Position numbers and translations under genes: made by a program
Notes under the pieces: generated by a model
The model's input: the letters and a program-made list of their open reading frames with translations, nothing else
What the model was told of the DNA's origin: nothing
The model's database searches: none
Shown: in pieces, positions 17,813-26,385 of the stretch
Position numbering within the stretch: position 1 is the stretch's first letter
How the letters are laid out: each line of letters opens with the position of its first letter
Origin: Aurantiacibacter arachoides
GTDB lineage: Bacteria > Pseudomonadota > Alphaproteobacteria > Sphingomonadales > Sphingomonadaceae
Assembly: GCF_009827335.1 (NCBI RefSeq)
Contig: NZ_WTYH01000001.1
Coordinates: forward strand, 1,860,001 to 1,924,000
Direction of reading: 5' to 3'
DNA length: 64,000 bases

Positions 17813-18442
17813 ATGACCCGTCCGTTACCCCGGTTCGCGCTGGCTCTTGTTGCGTTGGCCGCAGTGGCCGCTTGCCAGCAGGAGGCGAGCGAGCCGCTGC
17901 CCGCGCCAGAGCCGAGCCGCCTGTCGCTCGACGACGTTCGCGTGCACGAGGGGACGGCCACGCCCTCTCCCGATACGTCGCAAGCGCGCTGGCGCGTGGC
18001 GGCGGACGGTCAGGGAATCGATTTCGGCAACGCGGGGGCGCCGCCATGGCTGTCGCTGGAATGCGCGCTGGATGCGCGGCCCGCCGAACTGGTCATCGTC
18101 CGCCACGCCGAAACCTACCCCGGGCAGAGCGCGCTGTTTCCCTTCGTCGGCAACGGCATGCGCAGCCGGTTCTTTGCCGACGCCGTGTTGCATGACGGCG
18201 AATGGCGCTGGGAAGCGCGCCTGCCGGCCGAGGATCCGCAGACCGAGGTGTTCGAAGGCACGCGCGACTTTACCGCCACGCTGCCGGGTCACGGCATGCT
18301 GGAAATCAGGGGCAGCCGGATGCCGGGCGAGTTCGTGGAGTGGTGCCGTTCCGGCGGGCAAGCGCGCCTGCCCACGCCGGAACCATCGCCCACCGCGGAA
18401 CCGTCGCCTGCGCCAACCGCCAGCGCGGCCCCCGCGCGTTAG
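17813..18442 (+). CDS. Lipoprotein of unknown function
   Basis: A 209-residue protein not assigned to a family. It has a lipoprotein signal (MTRPLPRFALALVALAAVAAC, Cys21) followed by a Pro/Glu-rich linker. The globular part spans about residues 55-180 with two cysteines (LECALDA, VEWCRSG), and the tail repeats Pro-Ser-Pro-Thr-type residues (EPSPTAEPSPAPTAS). RWRVAADGQGIDFGN and ELVIVRHAETYPG are the best-conserved-looking stretches. It starts one base after the S10 peptidase stop and overlaps the end of the DsbD-family gene by 4 bp tail to tail. An envelope role with the peptidase is inference. Confidence 0.8.
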   Translation: MTRPLPRFALALVALAAVAACQQEASEPLPAPEPSRLSLDDVRVHEGTATPSPDTSQARWRVAADGQGIDFGNAGAPPWLSLECALDARPAELVIVRHAETYPGQSALFPFVGNGMRSRFFADAVLHDGEWRWEARLPAEDPQTEVFEGTRDFTATLPGHGMLEIRGSRMPGEFVEWCRSGGQARLPTPEPSPTAEPSPAPTASAAPAR

Positions 18443-20457
18443 CGCGCGGCGCGGCTCGCCAGCATGTCCGGCGTCAGGATTTGCGGCAACCGTTCCGGCG
18501 CACCGCCGCCCGCCGGATACCACAGGTAGAGCGGAACGCCCGCCACGCCCTGTTCCTCCAGGAAACGGGTAATCGCCGGATCGGCGCGGGTCCAGTCGCC
18601 CCGCATGGCCGTGACGCCCGCCTCCTCGAAAGCTGCGCGCGTCGTCTCGCGCTCGATGGCGACACGCTCGTTGACCTTGCAGGTGACGCACCAGTCGGCC
18701 GTGAACCACACGAACACCGGCCGTCCCGATGCCTGCGCCTCGGCCAGCGCGGTATCGCTGAAGGGCACCGGATCGAGCAGGCTCGCCTCGGCGGCGCTGG
18801 CCTGGTCCGCGACACGAAACGGCAGCGATCCGGCGAAGTAGAGCGCGACCACGCCGGCAATCGCCGCCACGGGCACGTTGCCGCGCCGCCAGGCCGTGAA
18901 GACGATCACCAACAAGGCCGCCAGCGCGAGGGCGGCAAAGGCGAAATGCACCCCGCCCAGCCGCCAGGCCAGCCAGATGAGGGCGAGCGCCGTCAGCCCC
19001 ATCGGCACCGCCATGGCCTTGCGAAACCGCTCCATCCACGCGCCGGGCCGTGGCAGCAACCGCCGCAAGGCGGGCACGAAGCCGAGCAGCAGGAAGGGCA
19101 GCGCCAGGCCAAGCCCGAGCGCGGCGAACAGCGTCATCGCCTGCGTGGCGGGCAGCAGCAGCGCGGCGCCCATCGCGGCGGCCATGAAGGGTCCGGTGCA
19201 CGGCGTCGCCACCACGGCAGCCAGCAAGCCGGTGGCAAAGGCACTAGCGCCCCCGCCGCTGCGGATCGGCAGCATGGGCAGTTCATACAGCCCGGCAAGG
19301 TTGGCCGTAACCAGCACCGCCACCACCAGCAAAGCGGCGACAACCAGCGGCTGCTGCAACTGGAACGCCCAGCCGACCTGCTCGCCCGCGCTGCGCAGCA
19401 GCAGCATGATCGCCCCTAGCGCGAGGCAGGCCAGCACCACCCCGGCGGTATAGGCCAGCCCCTCGGCGCGGGCCTTCGCCTCGCTCTCACCCGCGCGCGC
19501 CAGCGTCAGTGCCTTGAGGCTGAGAATGGGGAAGACGCAGGGCATGAGGTTGAGCAACAACCCGCCCAACAAGGCGCCGCCGAGCAGCAGCACGAGCGGG
19601 GCTTGCTCGCCCGTGGCACCGGACACAGGCTCACCGCCGGTGGGCACTGCCCCCGCCCGACCCGTGAAGCGCACGCCCCGATTATCGCCAAAGGCAAGAA
19701 TGCCGGTGATGCCATCAGGCGCACCGGCACGCGGGCCGAGCGGAATTTCCGCCACCAGCACGTCTCCGTCGCGGTAGAAGGCCTGCACCGCGCCATAATC
19801 GACTACGTCGCGCGTCTCCACGAACACGTGCGGATCGCGCAGGTCCACCGTCGCGGGCAGGGGGATCGCCAGGCGCAGGCGCTGGTTTGCGATCTGGTAG
19901 GCGACCGCCTGGTCGAGCAAGGGCGGCACGGCGGCGCGATCGGCATCGAATTGCGCGGTCAGCTGCGGCGACGGCTGCGGATAGCGCAGGGTCAGCGTGG
20001 CGCGTTCGGGCACGCACAGCTGGTCCGAACAGACCAGCCACTGCGCATCGAGCCGCACCGGCGCGCTGCCGGCAGCCGCGCCTGCGGGCACTTCCAGCGG
20101 CACCAGCACGGCGTAGTCGCGTTCGTAGGCATGGTTGGCGATGTCGAACAGCCACAGCAGGTCGGGCACCGGATAGAGCGGCTCGCCTGCGCGCCAGCCC
20201 GGCGGCAATTGCCAGTCGAGCGTCATGCCCAGCCCCGCCTCCCCCGGGTTCGACCAGTATCCGTGCCAGCCATCCTGCGGGCGGAAACGCAGCGCCACCG
20301 TCAGCGTTTCGCCCGGCACCGGCGCATGTTCGGCCACCAGGTCGGCCGCCATGCGGTTCTGTGGCGGCTGCGCCGCGTTCTGCGCGGCGGCCGGCATGGC
20401 CCATACCAGCAGCGCGGCGAGCAGGTACCGCATCAAGGTCAGGCTTGCCTGCATCAT
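18439..20457 (-). CDS. DsbD/ScsB-family thiol:disulfide interchange protein
   Basis: A 672-residue inner-membrane protein that passes electrons from cytoplasmic thioredoxin to the periplasm. Order: signal peptide ending AMPAAAQ; N-terminal periplasmic domain with a Cys pair (LVCSDQLCVPE); about eight membrane segments with the two transmembrane redox cysteines in LMPCVFPILSLK and ATPCTGPFMAAA; and a C-terminal thioredoxin-like domain with WCVTCK. The layout matches suppressor-of-copper-sensitivity ScsB and DsbD. GTG at 20466 is possible, but ATG at 20457 has AGGTG six bases upstream and is preferred. It diverges from the UbiH-like gene with only 24 bp between start codons. Confidence 0.9.
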   Translation of the reverse strand: MMQASLTLMRYLLAALLVWAMPAAAQNAAQPPQNRMAADLVAEHAPVPGETLTVALRFRPQDGWHGYWSNPGEAGLGMTLDWQLPPGWRAGEPLYPVPDLLWLFDIANHAYERDYAVLVPLEVPAGAAAGSAPVRLDAQWLVCSDQLCVPERATLTLRYPQPSPQLTAQFDADRAAVPPLLDQAVAYQIANQRLRLAIPLPATVDLRDPHVFVETRDVVDYGAVQAFYRDGDVLVAEIPLGPRAGAPDGITGILAFGDNRGVRFTGRAGAVPTGGEPVSGATGEQAPLVLLLGGALLGGLLLNLMPCVFPILSLKALTLARAGESEAKARAEGLAYTAGVVLACLALGAIMLLLRSAGEQVGWAFQLQQPLVVAALLVVAVLVTANLAGLYELPMLPIRSGGGASAFATGLLAAVVATPCTGPFMAAAMGAALLLPATQAMTLFAALGLGLALPFLLLGFVPALRRLLPRPGAWMERFRKAMAVPMGLTALALIWLAWRLGGVHFAFAALALAALLVIVFTAWRRGNVPVAAIAGVVALYFAGSLPFRVADQASAAEASLLDPVPFSDTALAEAQASGRPVFVWFTADWCVTCKVNERVAIERETTRAAFEEAGVTAMRGDWTRADPAITRFLEEQGVAGVPLYLWYPAGGGAPERLPQILTPDMLASRAAR

Positions 20458-20460
20458 GCG

Positions 20461-20476
20461 CTGCACCTAGGTGCAG
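20461..20476. promoter_or_regulatory. 16-bp perfect palindrome between divergent starts
   Basis: CTGCACCTAGGTGCAG is self-complementary over all 16 bases and fills most of the space between the DsbD-family start (20457) and the UbiH-like start (20482). Its centre supplies AGGTG at Shine-Dalgarno distance on both strands (6 bases before the ATG on the minus strand, 8 on the plus strand). It could be an operator, a shared ribosome-site palindrome, or both. Outward flanks CATCA and TGATG partly extend the symmetry. Confidence 0.55.
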
Positions 20477-20481
20477 GCGTG

Positions 20482-21696
20482 ATGACCGACAAGCGTGATC
20501 TCCTCATCCTGGGCGGCGGCCTCGTCGGCATGACGCTGGCGCTGACGGCGGCGAGGAAGGGCCTGTCCAGCCACGTGGTCGATCGCGCCGACCCGGCCGA
20601 GCAGACCGGCGAGACTTTCGACGGGCGCGCGTCTGCCATCTCCACCGCCAGCTGGAACCTGTTCGGCAATATCGGTCTTGCCGGCGCGCTGGAGGCGCAC
20701 GGCTGCCCGATAGAAAGCATCGCGGTGTCCGACGGCATGAAGCCCGGCCGCATCGATTTCGTGCCCGAACCTCACGAAGGTTCGCTGGGCCGCATGTTCG
20801 CCAACCGCACCCTGCGCCTCGCGCTGTTCGAGGCGGCACGAAACGAACCGCTGATTACCTGGCACGCCAGGGCGGACATCGTCGATCGCCATCGCGGCGA
20901 ACACGGCGTCACCGCTACCCTGGCCGATGGAACCCTTCTGAACGCCGCTCTGATGATCGGCGCCGAAGGACGCGGCTCGCCCACGCGTGAGGACGCCGCC
21001 ATCCCGATCGCCAAATGGGATTATCGCCATCGCGCCGTTATCCAGGGCCTGACGCACGAACGGCCGCACCAGGGCGTGGCGTGGGAAATCTTCTACCCTG
21101 CCGGACCCTTCGCACTGCTGCCCCTGCTCGATGACGAGGCGGGGCGTCACCGCTCGGCTCTGGTGTGGACGGTGGACGAGAAGGACGCCGCCGGCGTGCT
21201 CAAGCTGGGCCCCCGCGCCTTTCAGGCCGAGGTCGAGAAGCGGATGCACGGCGTGTTCGGCGCCATTGCGCTCAACGGCGGGCGCAGTTCCTACCCGCTC
21301 GGCTTCCACCACACGGCAAAGATCGTGGACCACCGCCTCGCACTGGTGGGGGATGCCGCGCACGGCATTCATCCGATTGCCGGGCAGGGCCTGAACCTGG
21401 GTCTGCGCGATGTCGGCGCGCTGGTGGAAGTGATCGCCGACGGTGCCCGCATCGGGCTGGAACCGGGCGATGCGCAAGTGCTGGCGCGGTACGAGAAATG
21501 GCGCGGGCTCGATGCGTTCATGGTCGCGCTGGCGACTGACGGGTTGACGCGCCTGTTCGGCATTCCGGGCAAGGCACCCAGCGCCGCGCGCCGCATCGGC
21601 ATGGCCGGCGTGCAGCGGGTGCCGGCGCTGAAACGCTGGTTCATGGACGAGGCCCGCGGCATGAGCGGCGACCTGCCCGACCTGCTGAAGGGCTAG
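20482..21696 (+). CDS. UbiH/UbiF-family FAD monooxygenase (ubiquinone biosynthesis)
   Basis: A 404-residue flavoprotein hydroxylase, probably acting on a ubiquinone ring precursor at the inner face of the membrane. Motifs: FAD Rossmann loop ILGGGLVGMTLAL, the FDGRASAIS region typical of UbiH-type enzymes, and LVGDAAHGIHPIAGQGLNLG binding the FAD ribityl chain. The ATG at 20482 is 9 bp after AGGTG. Which ring carbon it hydroxylates cannot be told from sequence, since alphaproteobacteria use several UbiF/H/I/L/M homologues. It is divergent from the DsbD-family gene and converges on the Mic60-like gene. Confidence 0.92.
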   Translation: MTDKRDLLILGGGLVGMTLALTAARKGLSSHVVDRADPAEQTGETFDGRASAISTASWNLFGNIGLAGALEAHGCPIESIAVSDGMKPGRIDFVPEPHEGSLGRMFANRTLRLALFEAARNEPLITWHARADIVDRHRGEHGVTATLADGTLLNAALMIGAEGRGSPTREDAAIPIAKWDYRHRAVIQGLTHERPHQGVAWEIFYPAGPFALLPLLDDEAGRHRSALVWTVDEKDAAGVLKLGPRAFQAEVEKRMHGVFGAIALNGGRSSYPLGFHHTAKIVDHRLALVGDAAHGIHPIAGQGLNLGLRDVGALVEVIADGARIGLEPGDAQVLARYEKWRGLDAFMVALATDGLTRLFGIPGKAPSAARRIGMAGVQRVPALKRWFMDEARGMSGDLPDLLKG

Positions 21697-21714
21697 GCCC
21701 TTCGCAACAGGCGC

Positions 21715-22632
21715 CTATTCGATTTCCTCGCCGCGCCCGTCACGCAACTGCCGCGGATCGCGCACCGCGACGGTCTCCAGCGTCTCCAGCGCGCGCTGGG
21801 CGCCGGCATAACGCTCGGCATCGCCGATCCAGTCCAGTGCCGCGGCGGAATTGGGCAACTGCCGCACTTCGGAAATCGCCGGCTCCAGCCGCCCCGCTTC
21901 CAGAAAGGCACGCGCCCGTTCGATCCGCCGCTGGGCAATGGGCGAAGCGGTCGTTTCACGGCGGACGATGAACACCTCCGACAACTCTCGGCCGAGCCGG
22001 GTGAATACGCCTTCCCCTCCCGGCGCATCGTCGAGCGTCGGCGCAATCCCTTCGAAGCGGGCGAGCAACTGGTCGAGCGTGATCGGTTCGCGCGATGCGT
22101 CGATGATGGTCTGCACCGCGCGCGGCCGGTCTTCCCCGAAACGCAGGCGCAACTGGTCGGCGAGATAATCGAGCGGCTCGCCCCGCTCGATCACCCGGCG
22201 CGCGGCAAAGGCGATGAACAGCGCCTCGGCGCGCGCGGTATTGGACGCGGCGCTCTGCGCCTGGATGTCGAGCCGGGCCAGCCGCTGCTCCAGCGCGGCG
22301 ACGCGCGCGTCGATCCCGCCCTGCTGCTGCGCCACGTCGGCCACGTCCCGCCTGGTCTGCGCCGCGGTCGCCACGGTGGAAGCGGAGGCAGACGGCGCGG
22401 GCAGCGGTTCTGCCGGGGTGCCGACGGCGCGCTGCGGGGGCCTGCTTGCCGTCATGGCAGGTTCGGCATCCTCGCGCAGGGTCAGCAGGCCATCCAGCGC
22501 ATCGCTGCGCGCCACGAACCACATCGCCAGCGCGCCCAGCACGAAGGCGACGATCGCACCGTACAGCACTGGTCGCATCCCGGCCCTGCCATGCCGCAGG
22601 CTCGCGGGCCGGAAATCGTGGCCTTGTTCCAT
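21715..22632 (-). CDS. Mic60/mitofilin-like inner-membrane protein
   Basis: A 305-residue protein with one membrane segment (about residues 20-42, PVLYGAIVAFVLGALAMWF), a Pro/Ala-rich linker, a coiled coil (about residues 95-130, GIDARVAALEQRLARLD), and a C-terminal mitofilin-like region (VFIVRRETTASPIAQRRIERA then a helical end). Alphaproteobacterial Mic60 homologues, which help shape intracytoplasmic membranes, lie beside hemD and hemC. Gene position, topology and C-terminal pattern agree, although the protein is short and divergent. The start at 22632 puts about 18 residues on the cytoplasmic side. It lies 61 bp downstream of hemD on the same strand. Confidence 0.8.
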   Translation of the reverse strand: MEQGHDFRPASLRHGRAGMRPVLYGAIVAFVLGALAMWFVARSDALDGLLTLREDAEPAMTASRPPQRAVGTPAEPLPAPSASASTVATAAQTRRDVADVAQQQGGIDARVAALEQRLARLDIQAQSAASNTARAEALFIAFAARRVIERGEPLDYLADQLRLRFGEDRPRAVQTIIDASREPITLDQLLARFEGIAPTLDDAPGGEGVFTRLGRELSEVFIVRRETTASPIAQRRIERARAFLEAGRLEPAISEVRQLPNSAAALDWIGDAERYAGAQRALETLETVAVRDPRQLRDGRGEEIE

Positions 22633-22693
22633 ATCCGTCCTTCACGCCCGGGAGGCAGGCGATCCCTTCTGCTTTCCCTTCAGGCGTGGTGCA

Positions 22694-23365
22694 TTAATGG
22701 CACATGTTTGCGGCAAGTGAAAGCAGCGCGGCATCATCGGGCCGCGGCGCGCTCTGGCAGGCCTTCCATCCGCGGCCTGCCGCCTTGGCGACACGGGGGC
22801 CAATGCAGGCCAGTCCGATGCGCCCCTTGTCGAGCCCGCGCCGTTCGCATTCGCGGGCGAAGTGGCTGGCCGCCGCAGCCGAATGCAGCAGGACGACAGG
22901 CTCGCCCACGCGCAGGGACACCTCGTCGCCGCCGGTCAGGGGAATGGAGCGCACATCGTAGACCTCGCGCACGGTGATGGCGATGCGCCTGGGGTGTTTC
23001 AGGGCGATGTGTTCGGCCCCCGCAAGGCGCAGGAACCGCACCTTGCCCTTCTCGGCGTTGAGCACCTGTTGCAGCCCACCGGTGCCGACGTGCGCCACGG
23101 TCAGCCCCGCCTCGCGCGCGGCATCGGCCGTGGCCTCGCCAACGGCGTGGACGGGCAGGTGGCGATAGGCTTCCAGCGCGATGCCGGCCTGGCGCACGGC
23201 ATTCGCGCTGCCGATCAGAAGCGCGTCGAACTGCTCGGGCGGCGGGGCCTGCCAGCGCAGCGGCACGACTTCGAACAGGGGACGACCCAGCACCGCGAGG
23301 TTCATGTCACGGCCACGCTGCAGGGTCGCCTGCAGACCGGGTTCGGGACGGATGGCAAAGATCAT
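22694..23365 (-). CDS. hemD: Uroporphyrinogen-III synthase
   Basis: HemD closes linear hydroxymethylbilane with inversion of ring D to give uroporphyrinogen III, in the cytoplasm. The 223-residue product matches the family length and bilobed layout: [15 protein letters not shown] at the start, LLIGSANAVRQAG, HAVGEATADAAREAG, VVLLHSAAAASHFA and IGLACIGPRVAKAA near the end. Sequence conservation in this family is low, but position settles it: its ATG overlaps the hemC stop as ATGA (23362-23365), so translation is coupled. Mic60 follows. Confidence 0.93.
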   Translation of the reverse strand: MIFAIRPEPGLQATLQRGRDMNLAVLGRPLFEVVPLRWQAPPPEQFDALLIGSANAVRQAGIALEAYRHLPVHAVGEATADAAREAGLTVAHVGTGGLQQVLNAEKGKVRFLRLAGAEHIALKHPRRIAITVREVYDVRSIPLTGGDEVSLRVGEPVVLLHSAAAASHFARECERRGLDKGRIGLACIGPRVAKAAGRGWKACQSAPRPDDAALLSLAANMCH

Positions 23366-24294
23366 GCGGGCCGTCCGGCAAAATAGGCGGTGATGCCCGA
23401 AGGCGCGCGGGCAAGCAGGTCGGCGGCCAGCCGCGCGGGCGCGTCGTGATCGTCGGCGACAAATCGCGCTTCGCCATCGACACGGGTCTGGCCGGCAGGG
23501 CTGAACAGCGCGGCGCGCATGGTCAGCGTATCGCCGTCGCCATCACACAGCACGGCGATGGGCGAGTGGCAGTTGCCCCCCAGCGCCAGCAGCAGCGCCC
23601 GTTCGGCCATCACCTCGGCGCGGGTGGGCGCGTGGTCGATGGCGGCGAGCAGTCCCAGCGCAGCGCTGTCACCGGCACGGCATTCGATCGCGATCGCGCC
23701 CTGCGCCGGGGCAGGCAGCCAGGCGGCAGGATCCAGCGCATGCCCGATATCGTCGCGGCCCAGCCGGTCGAGCCCGGCGGCGGCCAGGAAAGTGGCGTCC
23801 ACATCCCCCGCCTGCAGCTTGGCCAGCCGCGTGGCGACGTTGCCGCGAAAGGTCACCACGGTGCAATCGGGCCGGGCGTAGAGCACCTGGGCGGCGCGGC
23901 GGGGTGCGCTGGTGCCCACCACGGCGCCCTGCGGCAATCCGGCGATGCTGGATGCGCCCACCAGCCGGTCGCGCTTGTCCGCGCGGGGCAGCACGGCGGC
24001 GATGGCGAGGGTCTCGGGCCGCACGGTCTCCACGTCCTTCAGCGAGTGAACCGCCGCGTCGATCGTGCCGTCGGCCAGCCAGGCGTCTAGTTCCTTGGTC
24101 CACAGCGCCTTGCCGCCGATCTCGGCCAGGGCACGGTCCTGCACCTTGTCGCCGCTGGCGATGACCGGCACCAGTTCCACCGCGCTTTCGACCCAGCCGT
24201 GCGCCGCGCACAGCCGCGCGCGTGCCTCTTGCGCCTGCACCATTGCCAGTGGGGAGGTGCGCGTTCCGAGCTTCAGGTAAGGCGTATCCGGCAT
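23362..24294 (-). CDS. hemC: Porphobilinogen deaminase (hydroxymethylbilane synthase)
   Basis: HemC polymerises four porphobilinogens into hydroxymethylbilane. The 310-residue protein shows [16 protein letters not shown] at the start, the catalytic Asp in [34 protein letters not shown] and [24 protein letters not shown] carries the Cys that holds the dipyrromethane cofactor. The ATG at 24294 is chosen over a longer open frame because it matches the family start. It diverges from tsaD with 43 bp between starts, and it overlaps hemD by 4 bp. Confidence 0.96.
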   Translation of the reverse strand: MPDTPYLKLGTRTSPLAMVQAQEARARLCAAHGWVESAVELVPVIASGDKVQDRALAEIGGKALWTKELDAWLADGTIDAAVHSLKDVETVRPETLAIAAVLPRADKRDRLVGASSIAGLPQGAVVGTSAPRRAAQVLYARPDCTVVTFRGNVATRLAKLQAGDVDATFLAAAGLDRLGRDDIGHALDPAAWLPAPAQGAIAIECRAGDSAALGLLAAIDHAPTRAEVMAERALLLALGGNCHSPIAVLCDGDGDTLTMRAALFSPAGQTRVDGEARFVADDHDAPARLAADLLARAPSGITAYFAGRPA

Positions 24295-24337
24295 GGGTGC
24301 GCTTGCCCTAGCGGCCCGACACGCTAAGGCAAGCGGC

Positions 24338-25375
24338 ATGACCCTGGTTCTCGGCATTGAAAGCAGTTGCGACGAAACCGCCGCCGCGCTGGTAACGGGC
24401 GAGCGGGTGATCCTGGCGCAAGCCATCGCCAGCCAGGAGGCCGAACACGCGCCCTACGGCGGCGTCGTTCCAGAAATCGCCGCCCGCGCCCATGCCGAAC
24501 GCCTCGCGCCGCTGATAGCCAGGGTGCTGGACGAAGCGGGCCTCGGCCTTGCGGACTGCGACGCGGTGGCCGCCACCGCCGGGCCGGGCCTGATCGGCGG
24601 CGTCATGGTCGGGCTGGTCAGCGCCAAGGCACTGGCGATGGCGAGCGACAGGCCGCTGTTCGCGATCAACCATCTCGAAGGCCACGCACTGTCGCCGCGG
24701 CTGGCGGACCCCTCGCTCGGATACCCCTATGCCCTGTTGCTGGTCAGCGGCGGGCACTGTCAGATCTTGCAGGTGGACGGCGTAGGCCGCTACCGCCGCC
24801 TCGCCACGACCATCGACGATGCGCTGGGAGAGGCGTTCGACAAGACCGCCAAGATCCTCGGTCTCGGCTATCCCGGCGGCCCCGCGGTGGAGCGGCTTGC
24901 GCTGGAGGGCGATCCCAGGGCTGTGCCGCTGCCGCGCCCGCTGAAAGGCCGGCCCGAGCCGCACTTCAGCTTCGCCGGTCTCAAGAGCGCGGTGCTGCGC
25001 GCCAGGGAAAGCCGCCAATATTCCGACGCCGACCTTGCCGCCAGCTTCCAGCAGGCCGCGCTCGACTGCATCCTCGACCGCACGCGCCGTGCGCTGGCCG
25101 ATATGGGCGAAGTCACCGCTCTGGTCGTCGCCGGCGGGGTCGCCGCCAACCGGACCATCCGCGCCGGGCTGGAGGGGCTGGCAGGCGAATTCGCCCTGCC
25201 CTTCACCGCGCCGCCGCTGCCGCTGTGCACCGATAACGCCGCGATGATCGCCTGGGCGGGCGTCGAACGGCTTGAGGCCGGGTTCCCGGCGGACCCGCTC
25301 GATTTCGTGGCCCGTCCGCGCTGGCCACTCGATCCGGATGCCGAGCCAGCGCGCGGTGCGGGAGTAAAGGCATGA
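24338..25375 (+). CDS. tsaD: tRNA N6-adenosine threonylcarbamoyltransferase subunit TsaD
   Basis: TsaD transfers threonylcarbamoyl to A37 of ANN-decoding tRNAs together with TsaB and TsaE. The 345-residue protein begins [18 protein letters not shown]. It has HAERLAPLI and the metal-binding His pair in NHLEGHAL, then [22 protein letters not shown] and [13 protein letters not shown]. The ATG at 24338 is preferred to an upstream in-frame ATG because it gives the canonical start. gpsA begins inside its stop codon (ATGA at 25372-25375). The hemC/tsaD/gpsA arrangement is common in alphaproteobacteria. Confidence 0.97.
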   Translation: MTLVLGIESSCDETAAALVTGERVILAQAIASQEAEHAPYGGVVPEIAARAHAERLAPLIARVLDEAGLGLADCDAVAATAGPGLIGGVMVGLVSAKALAMASDRPLFAINHLEGHALSPRLADPSLGYPYALLLVSGGHCQILQVDGVGRYRRLATTIDDALGEAFDKTAKILGLGYPGGPAVERLALEGDPRAVPLPRPLKGRPEPHFSFAGLKSAVLRARESRQYSDADLAASFQQAALDCILDRTRRALADMGEVTALVVAGGVAANRTIRAGLEGLAGEFALPFTAPPLPLCTDNAAMIAWAGVERLEAGFPADPLDFVARPRWPLDPDAEPARGAGVKA

Positions 25376-26385
25376 CCCTTCGGCAAGCCCAGGATGAGCG
25401 GACAATCGGTGTCGTGGGGGCGGGAGCGTGGGGAACGGCGCTGGCGCAGGCGCTGGCGTCCGACGGACGGCCCGTCAAGCTGTGGGCGCTGGAGGATGGC
25501 CTTGCCGACGCCATCAACACCACGCACCGCAACGCGCCCTATCTGCCCGCTGCCGAACTGGCCCCGACCATAGAGGCGACAGGCGACCTGGCCATGATGG
25601 CGACCTGCGACGCGCTGCTTATCGTGACCCCGGCCCAGCATACCGCCGCCACCCTGGCCCGGATGCCAGCCTTCCCGCGCGACCTGGTGCTCTGTTCCAA
25701 GGGCATCGAGGCGAGCACCGGGCGCATGATGCACGAAGTGGCGCATGACGCCGCGCCCGGCAGCGCCATCGCCGTCCTGTCCGGCCCCACGTTCGCGCAC
25801 GAGGTCGCCGCTGGCCTGCCCTGCGCCGTCACGCTGGCCTGTGGCGGCGGGCAGGCGCAGTGGGATCGGCTCGCCCCGGCCATCGCCCGGCCCGCGCTGC
25901 GCCCCTACTACTCGGACGACGTCGTCGGGGCCGAAGTCGGCGGCGCGGTCAAGAACGTGCTCGCCATCGCCTGCGGGGTGGTGGAAGGGCTGCGGCTGGG
26001 GCAGAACGCACGCAACGCGCTCATCACCCGTGGCTTTGCCGAGATGCTGCGTTTTGGCGTTGCGCGCGGCGGCAAGGCGGAAACGCTGAACGGCCTGTGC
26101 GGCCTCGGCGACCTGGTGCTCACCTGCTCGTCCACCTCCAGCCGCAACTTCTCGCTCGGCAAGGCGCTGGGCGAAGGGATGAGCGCGGCCGAGGCCCTGG
26201 CCGACAAGCGCACCGTGGCCGAAGGCGCGCACACCGCCCCCGTCCTCGGCCGCATTGCCGCCGACATGGGGGTGCAGATGCCCATTGTGGAGGCGGTGAA
26301 CGAACTTCTCGCCGGGCGCCGCGCACGGGACGTGGTCGCCGGCCTGCTCGCCCGCCCGCTGCGACGCGAAGGCCTCGAGGCTTGA
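25372..26385 (+). CDS. gpsA: Glycerol-3-phosphate dehydrogenase (NAD(P)+)
   Basis: GpsA reduces dihydroxyacetone phosphate to sn-glycerol-3-phosphate for phospholipid synthesis. The 337-residue protein has the nucleotide loop [15 protein letters not shown], the catalytic Lys in [29 protein letters not shown] and [17 protein letters not shown]. Odd point: the first ten residues [10 protein letters not shown] precede the usual start and look repeat-derived (see the repeat entry). Translation is coupled to tsaD at one end and to the flippase gene (TTGA overlap) at the other. Confidence 0.96.
   Translation: MTLRQAQDERTIGVVGAGAWGTALAQALASDGRPVKLWALEDGLADAINTTHRNAPYLPAAELAPTIEATGDLAMMATCDALLIVTPAQHTAATLARMPAFPRDLVLCSKGIEASTGRMMHEVAHDAAPGSAIAVLSGPTFAHEVAAGLPCAVTLACGGGQAQWDRLAPAIARPALRPYYSDDVVGAEVGGAVKNVLAIACGVVEGLRLGQNARNALITRGFAEMLRFGVARGGKAETLNGLCGLGDLVLTCSSTSSRNFSLGKALGEGMSAAEALADKRTVAEGAHTAPVLGRIAADMGVQMPIVEAVNELLAGRRARDVVAGLLARPLRREGLEA
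25376..25401. repeat. Sphingomonad-type repeat half-site inside gpsA start
   Basis: The segment CCCTTCGGCAAGCCCAGG plus ATGAGCGG just after the gpsA start codon reads LRQAQDER in the gpsA frame. From memory, this peptide and its reverse-strand partner RPEPVEG recur at ORF ends in sphingomonad genomes because of a dispersed intergenic repeat. Only one arm is visible here, so it may be a remnant captured into coding sequence. A genome-wide copy count would decide. Confidence 0.4.

Noticed and set aside
19603..21696. A long N-terminal extension of the UbiH-like gene
   Set aside because: It is antisense to the DsbD-family gene; the FAD loop begins right after ATG 20482, which has a ribosome site.
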